From Palsa-295 sp963785585 (GTDB lineage Bacteria > Acidobacteriota > Terriglobia > Acidiferrales > UBA7541), in assembly GCA_963785585.1 (NCBI GenBank), contig CAWAVW010000004.1:2728001-2792000 (forward strand): a stretch of DNA of 64,000 nt, read 5' to 3'. Within the stretch, counting starts at the first letter, position 1, and the number at the start of each line of letters is the position of its first letter. Shown here piece by piece: positions 8,587-17,232 of the stretch. A model generated the notes under the pieces. The model saw only the letters and a list, made by a program, of their open reading frames with translations. It made no database searches and had not been told where the DNA came from. A program made the position numbers and the translations under genes.

Positions 8587-9468
8587 ATGAAGCGCCGCCT
8601 CTACACTCTCGATGTCTTCACCAAAAAGCCCTTCGCCGGCAATCCTCTCGCCGTGATCACCGACGGCGACGGCCTCACCACCGCGAAAATGCAGTCCATC
8701 GCACGCGAGATGAATCTTTCCGAGACCGTTTTCATTCAGCGCCCCACCAACAATCGCGCTCTCGCCCGCCTCCGGATTTTCACGACCACGCAGGAGCTTC
8801 CCCTCGCCGGACATCCCGTCATCGGCACATGGTTTCTTCTCGCCGAACTCGGCGTCGTTCCCGCGTCCGAAGGCGCCGTCCACATCCTGCAGCAAACCGG
8901 AGCCGGCATTCTTCCCGTCGAATTCACCTTTCACAACGGCCGCCCCGTCCGCGTCACCATGACGCAAAAGCCGGCCCGCTTCCGCCGCGCCACTTTTTCC
9001 CGCGCCGCTCTTGCCGCCGCTCTCGGACTGAAACCCAGCGACCTCGCTCCCTCGCTTCCTCTCGAATTCGCCTCCACCGGAATTTCCAATCTGATGGTCC
9101 CGCTCGCGCGCCGCACGGTGCTGCCGAGAATTCAAATGAATATGCGCGCCCTCGTCCAGCTTCTTTCCTCGCACGCCACCATGGCGTACTGTTTCGCTCT
9201 CGGCGCGCGCGGACGCGCCTTCGCTCGCGGCATGCTCCCCTGGAGCATCGGCGAAGATCCCGCCACTGGCTCCGCCGGAGGCTCGCTCGCCGCATACTTA
9301 GTCCATCACGGCCAGCTAAAACCGGGCGAAACTCTGCAAATCTCCCAAGGCGTAGAAATGGGCCGCCCCAGCGAAATCCAGGTCGAAGTCCTCGACGAAA
9401 AAGGCCGCCTAACCCCAAAAGTCAGCGGCTCCGCCGTCCGCATCTTCGAAGGCCACATCGACGCGTGA
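8587..9468 (+). CDS. PhzF-family phenazine biosynthesis-like isomerase/epimerase
   Basis: 293 aa, full length for the PhzF/diaminopimelate-epimerase-like fold with two similar halves. Seen: N-terminal LDVFTKKPFAGNPLAVI, the acidic active-site residue in MNLSETVFI, the LPLAGHPVIGTWF motif in the first half, and EDPATGSAGGSLAAYLV in the second. There are no phenazine genes nearby, so the family name should not be read as a pathway; substrate unknown. GAGGA lies about 12 nt upstream of the ATG. The gene stands alone, followed by a 238-nt gap in which nothing was recognised and then nusB facing it. Confidence 0.85.
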   Translation: MKRRLYTLDVFTKKPFAGNPLAVITDGDGLTTAKMQSIAREMNLSETVFIQRPTNNRALARLRIFTTTQELPLAGHPVIGTWFLLAELGVVPASEGAVHILQQTGAGILPVEFTFHNGRPVRVTMTQKPARFRRATFSRAALAAALGLKPSDLAPSLPLEFASTGISNLMVPLARRTVLPRIQMNMRALVQLLSSHATMAYCFALGARGRAFARGMLPWSIGEDPATGSAGGSLAAYLVHHGQLKPGETLQISQGVEMGRPSEIQVEVLDEKGRLTPKVSGSAVRIFEGHIDA

Positions 9469-9706
9469 CGCGGCCCGCGGCACGCATTTCGTAGCTCAGG
9501 CAATTCGTGCCTAAGGGCATCCCACTTCCGTGTGGTCCAGGTTGAGCTATTGCCCGAACCATCTCAATCCGTACGGCTGCGCGCTAGTCCCATCGCGCTG
9601 CGTTCCACGGCCCACAATCCGAATCGAATCTCGAATCTTGCGGTTTGAACTTTTGGTATTCCTTGCGACTGCGGGAACAATCAGGGAGGACGAGTGTGGC
9701 GAGGAT

Positions 9707-10111
9707 TTAACTTTCGAGTTTCTTGTATGCCGCGTCCAGAATCCCGTTGAGGAACGACGGGGATTCCGCTGAAGAAAACTTCTTGCCCAGCTCGAGCGCT
9801 TCGTCGATCGCCACTTTCACCGGGGCGGTGCCAAATTTAAATTCGAAAATCGCGAGCCGCAGAATGCTGCGGTCTACGCTGGCGATGCGATCGAGCTTCC
9901 AGTTCGCGGCCAGCTCTTCGATCAGCGCGTCGCTTGATTTCGCCTGCGTCACCGCGCCTTCAAAAAGCTCGTTCGCGAATTTCCGCGTCGGCTCGGACGC
10001 TTTCGCCTGCTTCCAGAAATTCTGCTCTACTTCTTTCGGCTTGCGCTGCGTCATGTCCCATTCAAACAGCATCTGCAGCGCAAACTCGCGGGACTTCCGG
10101 CGAAGCGTCAT
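9707..10111 (-). CDS. nusB: Transcription antitermination factor NusB
   Basis: 134 aa all-helical RNA-binding protein that, with NusE (S10), binds boxA RNA and promotes rRNA antitermination. Seen: N-terminal RRKSREFALQMLFEWD, the central NWKLDRIASVDRSILRLAIFE, and the C-terminal PVKVAIDEALELGKKFSS and SFLNGILDAA, all characteristic. The ATG follows directly after the ribH stop codon with no gap, so ribH-nusB is an operon, an arrangement common in bacteria. Confidence 0.95.
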   Translation of the reverse strand: MTLRRKSREFALQMLFEWDMTQRKPKEVEQNFWKQAKASEPTRKFANELFEGAVTQAKSSDALIEELAANWKLDRIASVDRSILRLAIFEFKFGTAPVKVAIDEALELGKKFSSAESPSFLNGILDAAYKKLES

Positions 10112-10762
10112 CTACCGGCGCCGCGCGCGGCGTTCCGCTCCGCGCCTCACTTCCACCGGCTTCGCCGCACGCGCTGCGGGAACCACCGGCGCTTCGGCCT
10201 CCGGAATTGCCGGAACCGCTGCTGCGGATCGCGTCGCCGACGCCATCCCCGAAATGCTCGCCGGTTTCGCCGCGGCGTTCATCTTTCGCATCAGCTGCCC
10301 CATCTCGACCGCGCCCAACCCGGCTTCGTATCCTTTATTTCCGGACTTCAACCCTGCGCGGTTGATTGCCTGCTCGAGCGTGTCGCACGTGAGCACGCAA
10401 AAAATCAGCGGCACACCGGTGTCGAGCTGCGCGAGTTGCACGCCGCGCGCCGTCTCGCTCACCACCACATCGTAATGCGAAGTCTCGCCGCGGAGCACGC
10501 AGCCAACGCAGATGATCGAATCGAAACGCCGGGTCTGTGCCATTTTTTTTGCCGCGATCGGCAGCTCCAGCGCACCAGGCACGCGCACGATTTCAATTTG
10601 CGATTCCGTCGCGCCGGCGCGCTCCATCGCGTCCAGCGCCCCCGCCAGCAAACGGTCCGTAATGAAATTATTGAACTGGCTCACCACCACGCCGATATGC
10701 AGTCCCGCTGCGCTCAGATCGCCCTTGATATTCGCCGGTTTCAATTTCGTTTCTCCACTCAT
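10112..10762 (-). CDS. ribH: 6,7-dimethyl-8-ribityllumazine synthase with long C-terminal tail
   Basis: Condenses 5-amino-6-ribitylamino-uracil with 3,4-dihydroxy-2-butanone 4-phosphate in riboflavin synthesis. The core occupies about residues 15-160: VVVSQFNNFITDRLL, VRVPGALELPIAAK, CVLRGETSHYDVVVSE with the catalytic histidine, and the C-terminal KGYEAGLGAVEMGQL. The family is normally about 150-160 aa; this one is 216 aa, with a 55-residue Ala/Pro-rich tail ending in an Arg-rich stretch (RRGAERRARRR). The lumazine synthase shell is assembled from 5- or 60-mers, so many tails would be displayed. Directly followed by nusB. Confidence 0.95.
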   Translation of the reverse strand: MSGETKLKPANIKGDLSAAGLHIGVVVSQFNNFITDRLLAGALDAMERAGATESQIEIVRVPGALELPIAAKKMAQTRRFDSIICVGCVLRGETSHYDVVVSETARGVQLAQLDTGVPLIFCVLTCDTLEQAINRAGLKSGNKGYEAGLGAVEMGQLMRKMNAAAKPASISGMASATRSAAAVPAIPEAEAPVVPAARAAKPVEVRRGAERRARRR

Positions 10763-10774
10763 CGTGTGCGCTAT

Positions 10775-11557
10775 TCAGCGGCCTTCGAATTTCGCCGCAC
10801 GCTTCTCCAAAAACGCGCGCGTGCCTTCGCGCATGTCTTCGGTAGCGCAACACAATCCGAACAGCGTCGCTTCGAGGAACAATCCCTCTTCCTGCGGCAT
10901 TTCCATCCCGCGCTCCACCGCTTCCATCGCGTACTTCACCGCGAGCGGCGCGTTGGCGATGATTTTCTTCGCGATCGCTTCCGCCGCGGGCAGCAGTTCG
11001 TTCAACTCAACGACGCGGTTCACCAATCCGACGCGCGCGGCTTCTTCCGCCGTGATCATCTCGCCGGTCAAAACCAATTCGTGCGCCACGCCCTTGCCGC
11101 ACAACCGCGGCAAACGCTGCGATCCGCCGTATCCCGGCAAAATCCCCAGCTTCACTTCGGGCTGGCCAAGCTTCGCATTCTTGCTGGCGATGCGTATCGT
11201 GCACGCCAGCGCCAGCTCGCAGCCGCCGCCGAGGGCGAATCCGTTGATCGCCGCGATCGAAGGCTTGCCCATCGTCTCGAGGCGATGGATCACTTCCTGC
11301 CCGAAGAGCGAAAATTCCTTGCCCTCCACCGGAGTTTGTTTCGCCAGTTCGTTGATGTCCGCGCCGGCGATGAAGGCTTTCTCGCCCGCGCCCGTCAAAA
11401 TCAGCACGCGCACCGACTCGTCTTTGCGCGCCGCATGCAGGCAATCGCCCAGCTCCTCGATCGTCTTGCGGTTCAGCGCGTTCAACACCGTCGGCCGGTT
11501 GAACGTGATCCGGGCGATTCCGTCTTTCACTTCGTACAGCAGATTTTCGTAAGCCAT
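10775..11557 (-). CDS. Enoyl-CoA hydratase/isomerase (crotonase family)
   Basis: 260 aa crotonase-fold enzyme. Seen: the oxyanion-hole motif FIAGADINELAKQ, the catalytic glutamate regions GFALGGGCELALACT and LGQPEVKLGILPGYGGSQRLPRL, both acidic residues being in place for a true hydratase. It probably hydrates short-chain enoyl-CoA in beta-oxidation or butanoate-type metabolism. Lies 83 nt downstream of the thiolase on the same strand, which supports a shared role. GAGAG precedes the ATG. Confidence 0.9.
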   Translation of the reverse strand: MAYENLLYEVKDGIARITFNRPTVLNALNRKTIEELGDCLHAARKDESVRVLILTGAGEKAFIAGADINELAKQTPVEGKEFSLFGQEVIHRLETMGKPSIAAINGFALGGGCELALACTIRIASKNAKLGQPEVKLGILPGYGGSQRLPRLCGKGVAHELVLTGEMITAEEAARVGLVNRVVELNELLPAAEAIAKKIIANAPLAVKYAMEAVERGMEMPQEEGLFLEATLFGLCCATEDMREGTRAFLEKRAAKFEGR

Positions 11558-11640
11558 CGTCTCTCTTTCCGATTGCGCCCGCCGGGCATCCCTCGCGAGC
11601 CCGTAATTTTAGCACCTGCGCGGCGAAACTCCGAAGCCGC

Positions 11641-12828
11641 CTACGCCATCGACTCGACAATCACCGCAATGCCCTGCCCGCCGCCGATGCACGCGCTCGC
11701 CACACCATATCGCGCGCCGCGACGCTTCAGCTCGTTCAACAGGGTGATCACCAGGCGTGTTCCCGTCGCCGCCAGCGGATGGCCGAGCGCAATCCCGCCG
11801 CCATTCACGTTGGTCCTGTCGCGATTCAGTCCCAACACTTTTTCCACCGCCAGATACTGCGCGGCAAACGCTTCGTTCACTTCCACTAAGTCGATCTGCT
11901 CGAGTTTCAGCCCCGCGAGCTGCAACGCCTTTTGGATCGCCGGCACGGGACCGATGCCCATAATCTGTGGCGGCACTCCCGCCGTCGCCCAACTGACAAT
12001 CCGCCCGAGAGGCTTCCAGCCTCGCTCTTTCGCGATTTTCGCGTGCGTCATCACCACGGCCGCCGCGCCGTCCACAATTCCGCTCGCATTTCCGGCCGTG
12101 ACGATTCCGTCTTTGCGAAACGCCGGCTTCAGCGCTTCGAGAATCTCGATCGTCGTGTCCGGGCGCCGGTGGTCGTCTTCGGTCACCATCGTGGATTTCT
12201 TTCCCTTCTTCACTTCCACCGGGACGATTTCATCCTTGAAAAATCCCGCCTGGAACGCTTTCTCGGCTGCCTGCTGGCTGCGCAACGCATATTCGTCGGA
12301 CGCCTTTCGCGTAATCCCCTGCTCGGCTGCCAGATTTTCCGCCGTCTCCGACATGCTGAATCCGCAGTACGTGTCATACAGCCCGGACATCAGCGAATCT
12401 TCCAATTTCCCTTCGCCCAGTTTGAATCCCGTGCGCGCGCCGCGAATTACGTGCGGGCACTGCGACATATTTTCCATTCCGCCGGCGAGCACGAGCTTCG
12501 CTTCGCCCAGCAAAATCCGCTGCGCCGCTTGCGTGATTGATTCCATTCCCGATCCGCACAGACGGTTCACCGTCACCGCGGGAGTCTCAATCGGCAGGCC
12601 CGCTTTTAATCCCACGTGCCGAGCCCCGTACAAAGCATCGGCGCTCGTCTGCATCACGTTGCCGAAAATCACATGATCGAATTCTTCGGGATCGGTTCCC
12701 GCGCGGCGAATGGCTTCCTTGCCCGCAAGCGCGCCCAGTTCCAGCGCCGTCGTGCCGTCGAATGCGCCCATGTAACGCGCCATGGGCGTACGTGCTCCCT
12801 GCAAGATCACTGCGTCGGTAATAAACAT
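11641..12828 (-). CDS. Acetyl-CoA acetyltransferase (thiolase)
   Basis: 395 aa thiolase, full length. Seen: the acyl-carrying cysteine in VNRLCGSGMESI near residue 90, the NEAFAAQYLAVE motif near 320, the histidine motif GGGIALGHPLAATGTR near 350, and the second active cysteine in ASACIGGGQGIAV near the C-terminus. Catalyses reversible thiolytic cleavage or condensation of acyl-CoA; with the downstream enoyl-CoA hydratase it suggests fatty acid or acetoacetyl-CoA metabolism. A strong Shine-Dalgarno (GAGAGGAA) precedes the ATG. Confidence 0.93.
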   Translation of the reverse strand: MFITDAVILQGARTPMARYMGAFDGTTALELGALAGKEAIRRAGTDPEEFDHVIFGNVMQTSADALYGARHVGLKAGLPIETPAVTVNRLCGSGMESITQAAQRILLGEAKLVLAGGMENMSQCPHVIRGARTGFKLGEGKLEDSLMSGLYDTYCGFSMSETAENLAAEQGITRKASDEYALRSQQAAEKAFQAGFFKDEIVPVEVKKGKKSTMVTEDDHRRPDTTIEILEALKPAFRKDGIVTAGNASGIVDGAAAVVMTHAKIAKERGWKPLGRIVSWATAGVPPQIMGIGPVPAIQKALQLAGLKLEQIDLVEVNEAFAAQYLAVEKVLGLNRDRTNVNGGGIALGHPLAATGTRLVITLLNELKRRGARYGVASACIGGGQGIAVIVESMA

Positions 12829-12846
12829 GGTTCCTCTCGATTCTAT

Positions 12847-15444
12847 TTAAGGTGTGGAAAGTGCAAGAAGTGTGTTGCCGCCCCGCTGTCGCGCCTCTTC
12901 CAGTCCCGCTTCGGCGCGGTTGATCCATTCGGTCACGCGGTCTTCGGTTTCGTCGCCCGGCCGGGAGGAAGCTTCGGCCACAATCGCGCTTACCGTCAGG
13001 TCGGACGTTCCCCACGGCGGCCGGACCGTCGCGGCGAGCGTCCGGAGTTTTTCTCCGAGTACACGCGCGTTCGCGATCGATGTGTCCGGCAAAATAAACG
13101 CGAGCGACCACGCCGTGTACTTCACCGCCACGTCCGTCTGGCGAACCGCCTGCGAAAGGGACTTTGCAATCTGCTCGATGTGATGATCCACCGCCGCATC
13201 GCCGTGTTGCCGCAGCAATTCGCCGCCTTTGTCCATGTGGATGACGATCAACGAGATCGGCGTGTTCTGCGCGCGCGCTCGATTCGATTCCATCAGCAGG
13301 CAATCGATGTACGCGCCACGGCTCAGCAGTCCCGTTTTTTCATCGGCGACCGCCAGTGAACGGACCAGCGAACGGAGCCGGGTGTGATTCACCGAAAGCA
13401 CCAACTGATCGCCAATCGCTTGCAGGAAAAAACTCTCGTTCGGTTTCCATTTTCGAGGTTTTGCGTCGCCGATCAGAAGCGCGCCCGAGGCCGCCTGCGT
13501 TTCTTTGTCGGTCAATAAAACTCCCAACGCGGACTCGAGGCCCAATTCGTGCAGTTTCGGAAATGTTTCGGCCTGGAGCTCCACGCCGCCCAGACTGTCC
13601 GGCGTTACCGGCGACAGCATCGCGGTGATCGTAGCGATTTTTTCTGGGCCCACGCCGGCGGCGCCGGGCGCCGCGTACTCGGCCGAGGTCTGTGCGCCTT
13701 CTCCCGCGGCCCCCACGATCACCATGCATCGCGTGGCGCGCAAATGCTTGCCGATTTCCGCCGCCGTCGTTGTCAGGACTTCGCGCGGCGATGGCTGCCG
13801 GTACATCAACCGATTGATCTCGGCAATCGCCGCCAGATCCCGGTGCGTATCCTCCGCGCTCGGCGCCGACGACGTTCCATAATTTTCCAATTGCTGCGCA
13901 GGTTGCGGCCGTCGCGGAGCCGACGGTGCGGCGGCGGGTCCGGCCGGTTTTGCGGCCGAGGGCTTCTGCGATCCCTTCGGCCAGTAATTCGCGCGCTCAT
14001 ACAGACTCGCGAGCCGTTCGTTCTTTGCTTCCGCGCCGGGAAACAATTCGCCAATGCGATCCAGGCGTTCTTTCGCTTTCGATTGAAGCGAATATTGCAG
14101 AAAAATTTCCACCTGCACGATCAGGTCTTCCAGCGCCTGCTGCGCGCGCACTTCCTCCGGCATTCCCGCTTCCGGAGTGATCTCACGCGCCATCCCCGCT
14201 CCCGTGAAGCCCTCCGGGCGCGTTGAAACGGTCGCCGCCTTTGCCGCGCGACCCATCACGCTCTGCAGAAACGCGGGCTCGGCTTTGCCCTGCAATTTCT
14301 CGATGCGCTCGTGATTCCGGTAATCGTACGGATCGATATCCACCAGCCGGTCGAGCGTCTCGCACGCTTCCTTCACGCGTCCCGCCGGCAGGTACAAATC
14401 GAACAGGCGCACCATCGCGTCAAAATATTTCGTTTCGCGATTCATCTCGTCGTACATTTTCGCGACGGCTTCGGCCAGTCCGATGGATTGCGGATATTGC
14501 GCCGCAAGTTTATCCACCTGGACCATCAGTTCGGAGTCTTTGCGCTGCTTGCGCATGGCGTCTTTCGTCGAAATCAACGTAGCCGCGGCTTTGGCGTCGT
14601 CGCCAATCTTCACGTAGGCGCCCGCGACTTCAAATAACTTGGCAAAGCTTTCGGGGCGCTGCTTGTAATAGGTCTCGAAAATCTCGCGCGCGCGATCCAG
14701 TTTCGCGGTGCGAAGGAGCGCTTCGCCGTATAACGCCAAAAATGCATTCGACTTTTCCGCCGCCGCCAGCGGCTCAAGTAGTGTGACGGCGCCTTCGGCG
14801 TCGCCCTTCCGCAACTTCGCCTCGGCGTAGAGCAGCGCCGTTCCTTTATCCTGCGGCGCCAGCTTATGTGCTCGCCCAAAATACTCAATCGCTTCGTCGA
14901 GCGAGCCCGCTTGAATCAACTGTCCGGCCTTCAAATAGCTGCGCATTGCCAGGTCGGCATGCCGCAGACGCTCAGCCTGCTCCGCCAGCAGGACGTGACG
15001 CCGGTAGTTATCGGGGTCGAGAACGGCCATCGCCTCGTAGCAGGCGAGAGCTTCGATGTCGCGCTTTTGGGCGTGGAAAAGCTCAGCCGCCGCGCCGAAC
15101 TGCTCGATCGCTTCCGAGGCTCGGTTCTGCTTCTGCAGCAGCGTCCCATATCGCATGAGACGGTCGGGAGGCTGCGGGAAAGTCTTGAGGAAACGGACGA
15201 AAATCGCCGCCGCCTTCGCGGCGTCTCCGCTTTCGACCAGCCGGTCGAACTGCGTGCCGTAGTACTGCGCCGCCACCGCAGGCTCGCCGAGGCGGGTGTG
15301 GATGTCCGCCAGCGCCATCAGCGCTTCGGGATGCGACGGCGATTCCGCGATCACCGCTTCGTAATCCGGGATTGCTTCCCGGAGTTTATTTTTCTCCAGG
15401 TTGCGCCGGGCGCGGTCGAGCAGCTTTGGAATATCTTGAGCCAT
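12847..15444 (-). CDS. TPR - GAF - degenerate GGDEF protein
   Basis: 865 aa, no signal peptide. Residues about 1-400 are tetratricopeptide repeats (for example RNLEKNKLREAIPDYEAVIA, EALMALADIHTRLGE). A Pro/Ala-rich linker follows at about 490-525. Next is a GAF-like domain (about 540-690), and finally a GGDEF-fold domain with the usual opening DEKTGLLSRGAYIDCL. The catalytic GGDEF signature is replaced: where R-x-GGDEF-hydrophobic-LP is expected the protein reads KYTAWSLAFILP, so diguanylate cyclase activity is not expected. It is more likely a scaffold or a nucleotide sensor. 18 nt upstream of the thiolase on the same strand. Confidence 0.85.
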   Translation of the reverse strand: MAQDIPKLLDRARRNLEKNKLREAIPDYEAVIAESPSHPEALMALADIHTRLGEPAVAAQYYGTQFDRLVESGDAAKAAAIFVRFLKTFPQPPDRLMRYGTLLQKQNRASEAIEQFGAAAELFHAQKRDIEALACYEAMAVLDPDNYRRHVLLAEQAERLRHADLAMRSYLKAGQLIQAGSLDEAIEYFGRAHKLAPQDKGTALLYAEAKLRKGDAEGAVTLLEPLAAAEKSNAFLALYGEALLRTAKLDRAREIFETYYKQRPESFAKLFEVAGAYVKIGDDAKAAATLISTKDAMRKQRKDSELMVQVDKLAAQYPQSIGLAEAVAKMYDEMNRETKYFDAMVRLFDLYLPAGRVKEACETLDRLVDIDPYDYRNHERIEKLQGKAEPAFLQSVMGRAAKAATVSTRPEGFTGAGMAREITPEAGMPEEVRAQQALEDLIVQVEIFLQYSLQSKAKERLDRIGELFPGAEAKNERLASLYERANYWPKGSQKPSAAKPAGPAAAPSAPRRPQPAQQLENYGTSSAPSAEDTHRDLAAIAEINRLMYRQPSPREVLTTTAAEIGKHLRATRCMVIVGAAGEGAQTSAEYAAPGAAGVGPEKIATITAMLSPVTPDSLGGVELQAETFPKLHELGLESALGVLLTDKETQAASGALLIGDAKPRKWKPNESFFLQAIGDQLVLSVNHTRLRSLVRSLAVADEKTGLLSRGAYIDCLLMESNRARAQNTPISLIVIHMDKGGELLRQHGDAAVDHHIEQIAKSLSQAVRQTDVAVKYTAWSLAFILPDTSIANARVLGEKLRTLAATVRPPWGTSDLTVSAIVAEASSRPGDETEDRVTEWINRAEAGLEEARQRGGNTLLALSTP

Positions 15445-15736
15445 GAGGTTCCAGCGTTTAGGGTTATCCGAACCAGCTGGGGTGGTTCGCCCGCGAGCTT
15501 CGCCTTGGATTTTCGGCGGCCCTCAGTTTTCTGCGCGGGTCAACATCTCACTATATAACGGAGTCGCAGCCCCTCTCAAAATCAAATCGGTCGCAGGTGC
15601 CAAAAGCCACAGCATAGCAGCGGTAAATTCCGAAGAATTTCGACAAAACCGGGGACACAGGGGCTGGGACGCGAAAGCCGGCAGGAAAGCCCCGAACGCA
15701 CGCAAGTCGGAACGGCCAAGGGAGTGCCGGACGACT

Positions 15737-16822
15737 CTACCGAACGGGACTCGTGAAGGTTCCTGTTCCTCGTGCGCCGCGCGTCTCCGCCGGCAAATGC
15801 TTCACGCGTTCGCGCATCGACTTCAGCGACAAGCCGCTTCGCACCAGGGCTGCAAAACCCAACAGGGCAAAGGGTATTGTGAGCGCCAGAAAAGCGAAAA
15901 TCGAAAAACCGGTCGCCGTCGTCTTCCACGAATCTTCCGTTCCGAAGCGCGATTGAAAGATCCCGAGACCCAGCACGCAAAAGAATTGGTAGGCACCCAC
16001 ATTGGCGGGCGCATTGGGCAGCGAAACACCAAGATTAATGATGAGCAGGACGACCACGGCGACCCAGAACGGCAGCGGCAACCCGAACGCTTTCATCATC
16101 GACCACAATCCGGCCACTTGGCACAGGGGCATCGCGACCGAGGCCAGAAGGGCCACATAAAAACTGGGCGCCGTGCCCATCGCGTGAAGCCCCAGGAGTA
16201 TGGACATCCATCGGCCCGAAAGTTTCGTCGGTTTGGCTAATTCAGGCTTCCTCGAGAGTTTTACTTCCAGGTAGTAAATGACCGCGACGACAATCGAGAG
16301 GAGGACGAGCGTTCCAACGGCCAGCAGATAGGCGATTTTCTCGTATTGGCGCGGAAAGTCGCCGGCATCCAAAGAAACCACCGCAAGCGCGGCGGCCGCG
16401 ATCACCAGATCCACGAAACGCTCGACGCCGATCGAACCCAGCACCTTCCCGATGCTGATGTCTTCCGAATCCGACAGCAGGTAACTCCGGAGCAGCTCAC
16501 CCGGCCGCAGCGGAAACACGATGTTCGCAAACAACCCCGCGTACACCGCCCGGATCGCGTGTGAAAGTTTTACTTTTCCAAACGGGGTCAGCAGCCACTT
16601 CCATCGAATTCCCTGCACCACATAGCTCAGCACGTCAAAGGTGACGCCTGCGACTACCCACTTCCAGTCGATATTCGCGAATTGCCGCATCGCCTGCATG
16701 ATGTGGAAGTCGTGCAGGACCCAGACCAGACACACCACCGCAAGGCCGTAGCCGAGAATCAGCAGGACCCTCGTTTTGTTGGAAGTTACGTTGTCCGGAA
16801 TTCCGTTCAAGTCGGTTATCAC
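15737..16822 (-). CDS. UPF0104 / lysylphosphatidylglycerol synthase TM-region family membrane protein
   Basis: 361 aa integral membrane protein with about 8 hydrophobic segments. Seen: the family landmarks RWKWLLTPFG, the AIRAVYAGLFANIVFPLRPGE loop, GSIGVERFVDL, and the SLPNAPANVGAYQF motif. These match the flippase-like transmembrane domain found alone (UPF0104) or fused to MprF. No aminoacyl-transferase domain is present, so a role in lipid or polyprenyl-linked substrate transport is inferred. The start is GTG 16822; no convincing Shine-Dalgarno. Confidence 0.85.
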   Translation of the reverse strand: MITDLNGIPDNVTSNKTRVLLILGYGLAVVCLVWVLHDFHIMQAMRQFANIDWKWVVAGVTFDVLSYVVQGIRWKWLLTPFGKVKLSHAIRAVYAGLFANIVFPLRPGELLRSYLLSDSEDISIGKVLGSIGVERFVDLVIAAAALAVVSLDAGDFPRQYEKIAYLLAVGTLVLLSIVVAVIYYLEVKLSRKPELAKPTKLSGRWMSILLGLHAMGTAPSFYVALLASVAMPLCQVAGLWSMMKAFGLPLPFWVAVVVLLIINLGVSLPNAPANVGAYQFFCVLGLGIFQSRFGTEDSWKTTATGFSIFAFLALTIPFALLGFAALVRSGLSLKSMRERVKHLPAETRGARGTGTFTSPVR

Positions 16823-17232
16823 CGCCGCCGGTGCTTTACTGTAGTGCGGCCGCCGTCCGCCGGAGGTCTCCGGTAGATCCGCGGTAGCCCTCGGGGTCTG
16901 GCATTGGCGCCCGCCGAAGCACGTCCAACCAAAGCAGCCCTATAGAGAGGACCAGCGATCCTGCCCCTTCGCCCTAGAGGCGAACCCCTAAACCGCGTAC
17001 AGCCTACGACATCGCTTCCCCGCAGGCAATCCGTTATCTGCCGGTGGTACTTGGAATCAAAACCGGCGCTGGGCGGCTCGGTACCGGGCGATGGAAGCGG
17101 CATGTCGGAGCACGTCGGGGGCGTAAGGCGGAGGGACCGCGCGGGGGAAATCGGCGGGGTGGGCTCGCGATCCCCAGGTGATCCTGCGTTTTCGGGAGCG
17201 GTACGGCGGCGCTTCTTTCGTCGAAGCGTTCG
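16823..17232. other. 410-bp intergenic space with sharp GC-skew reversal
   Basis: No gene, tRNA or rRNA was recognised. The + strand is C-rich up to about 17040 (16981-17040: 24 C, 11 G) and strongly G-rich immediately after (17101-17160: 13 C, 31 G). This matches the window-wide change of skew sign. No cluster of TTWTNCACA DnaA boxes and no AT-rich unwinding region was found inside it. Confidence 0.6.

Noticed and set aside
10436..12676. 746-codon open frame on the + strand
   Set aside because: It runs antisense through the enoyl-CoA hydratase and thiolase genes, has no recognisable domain, and its Arg-rich composition is that of a shadow frame in GC-rich DNA.
16823..17232. tRNA or other structured RNA gene
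   Set aside because: No cloverleaf with a TTCGANNC arm could be drawn on either strand.
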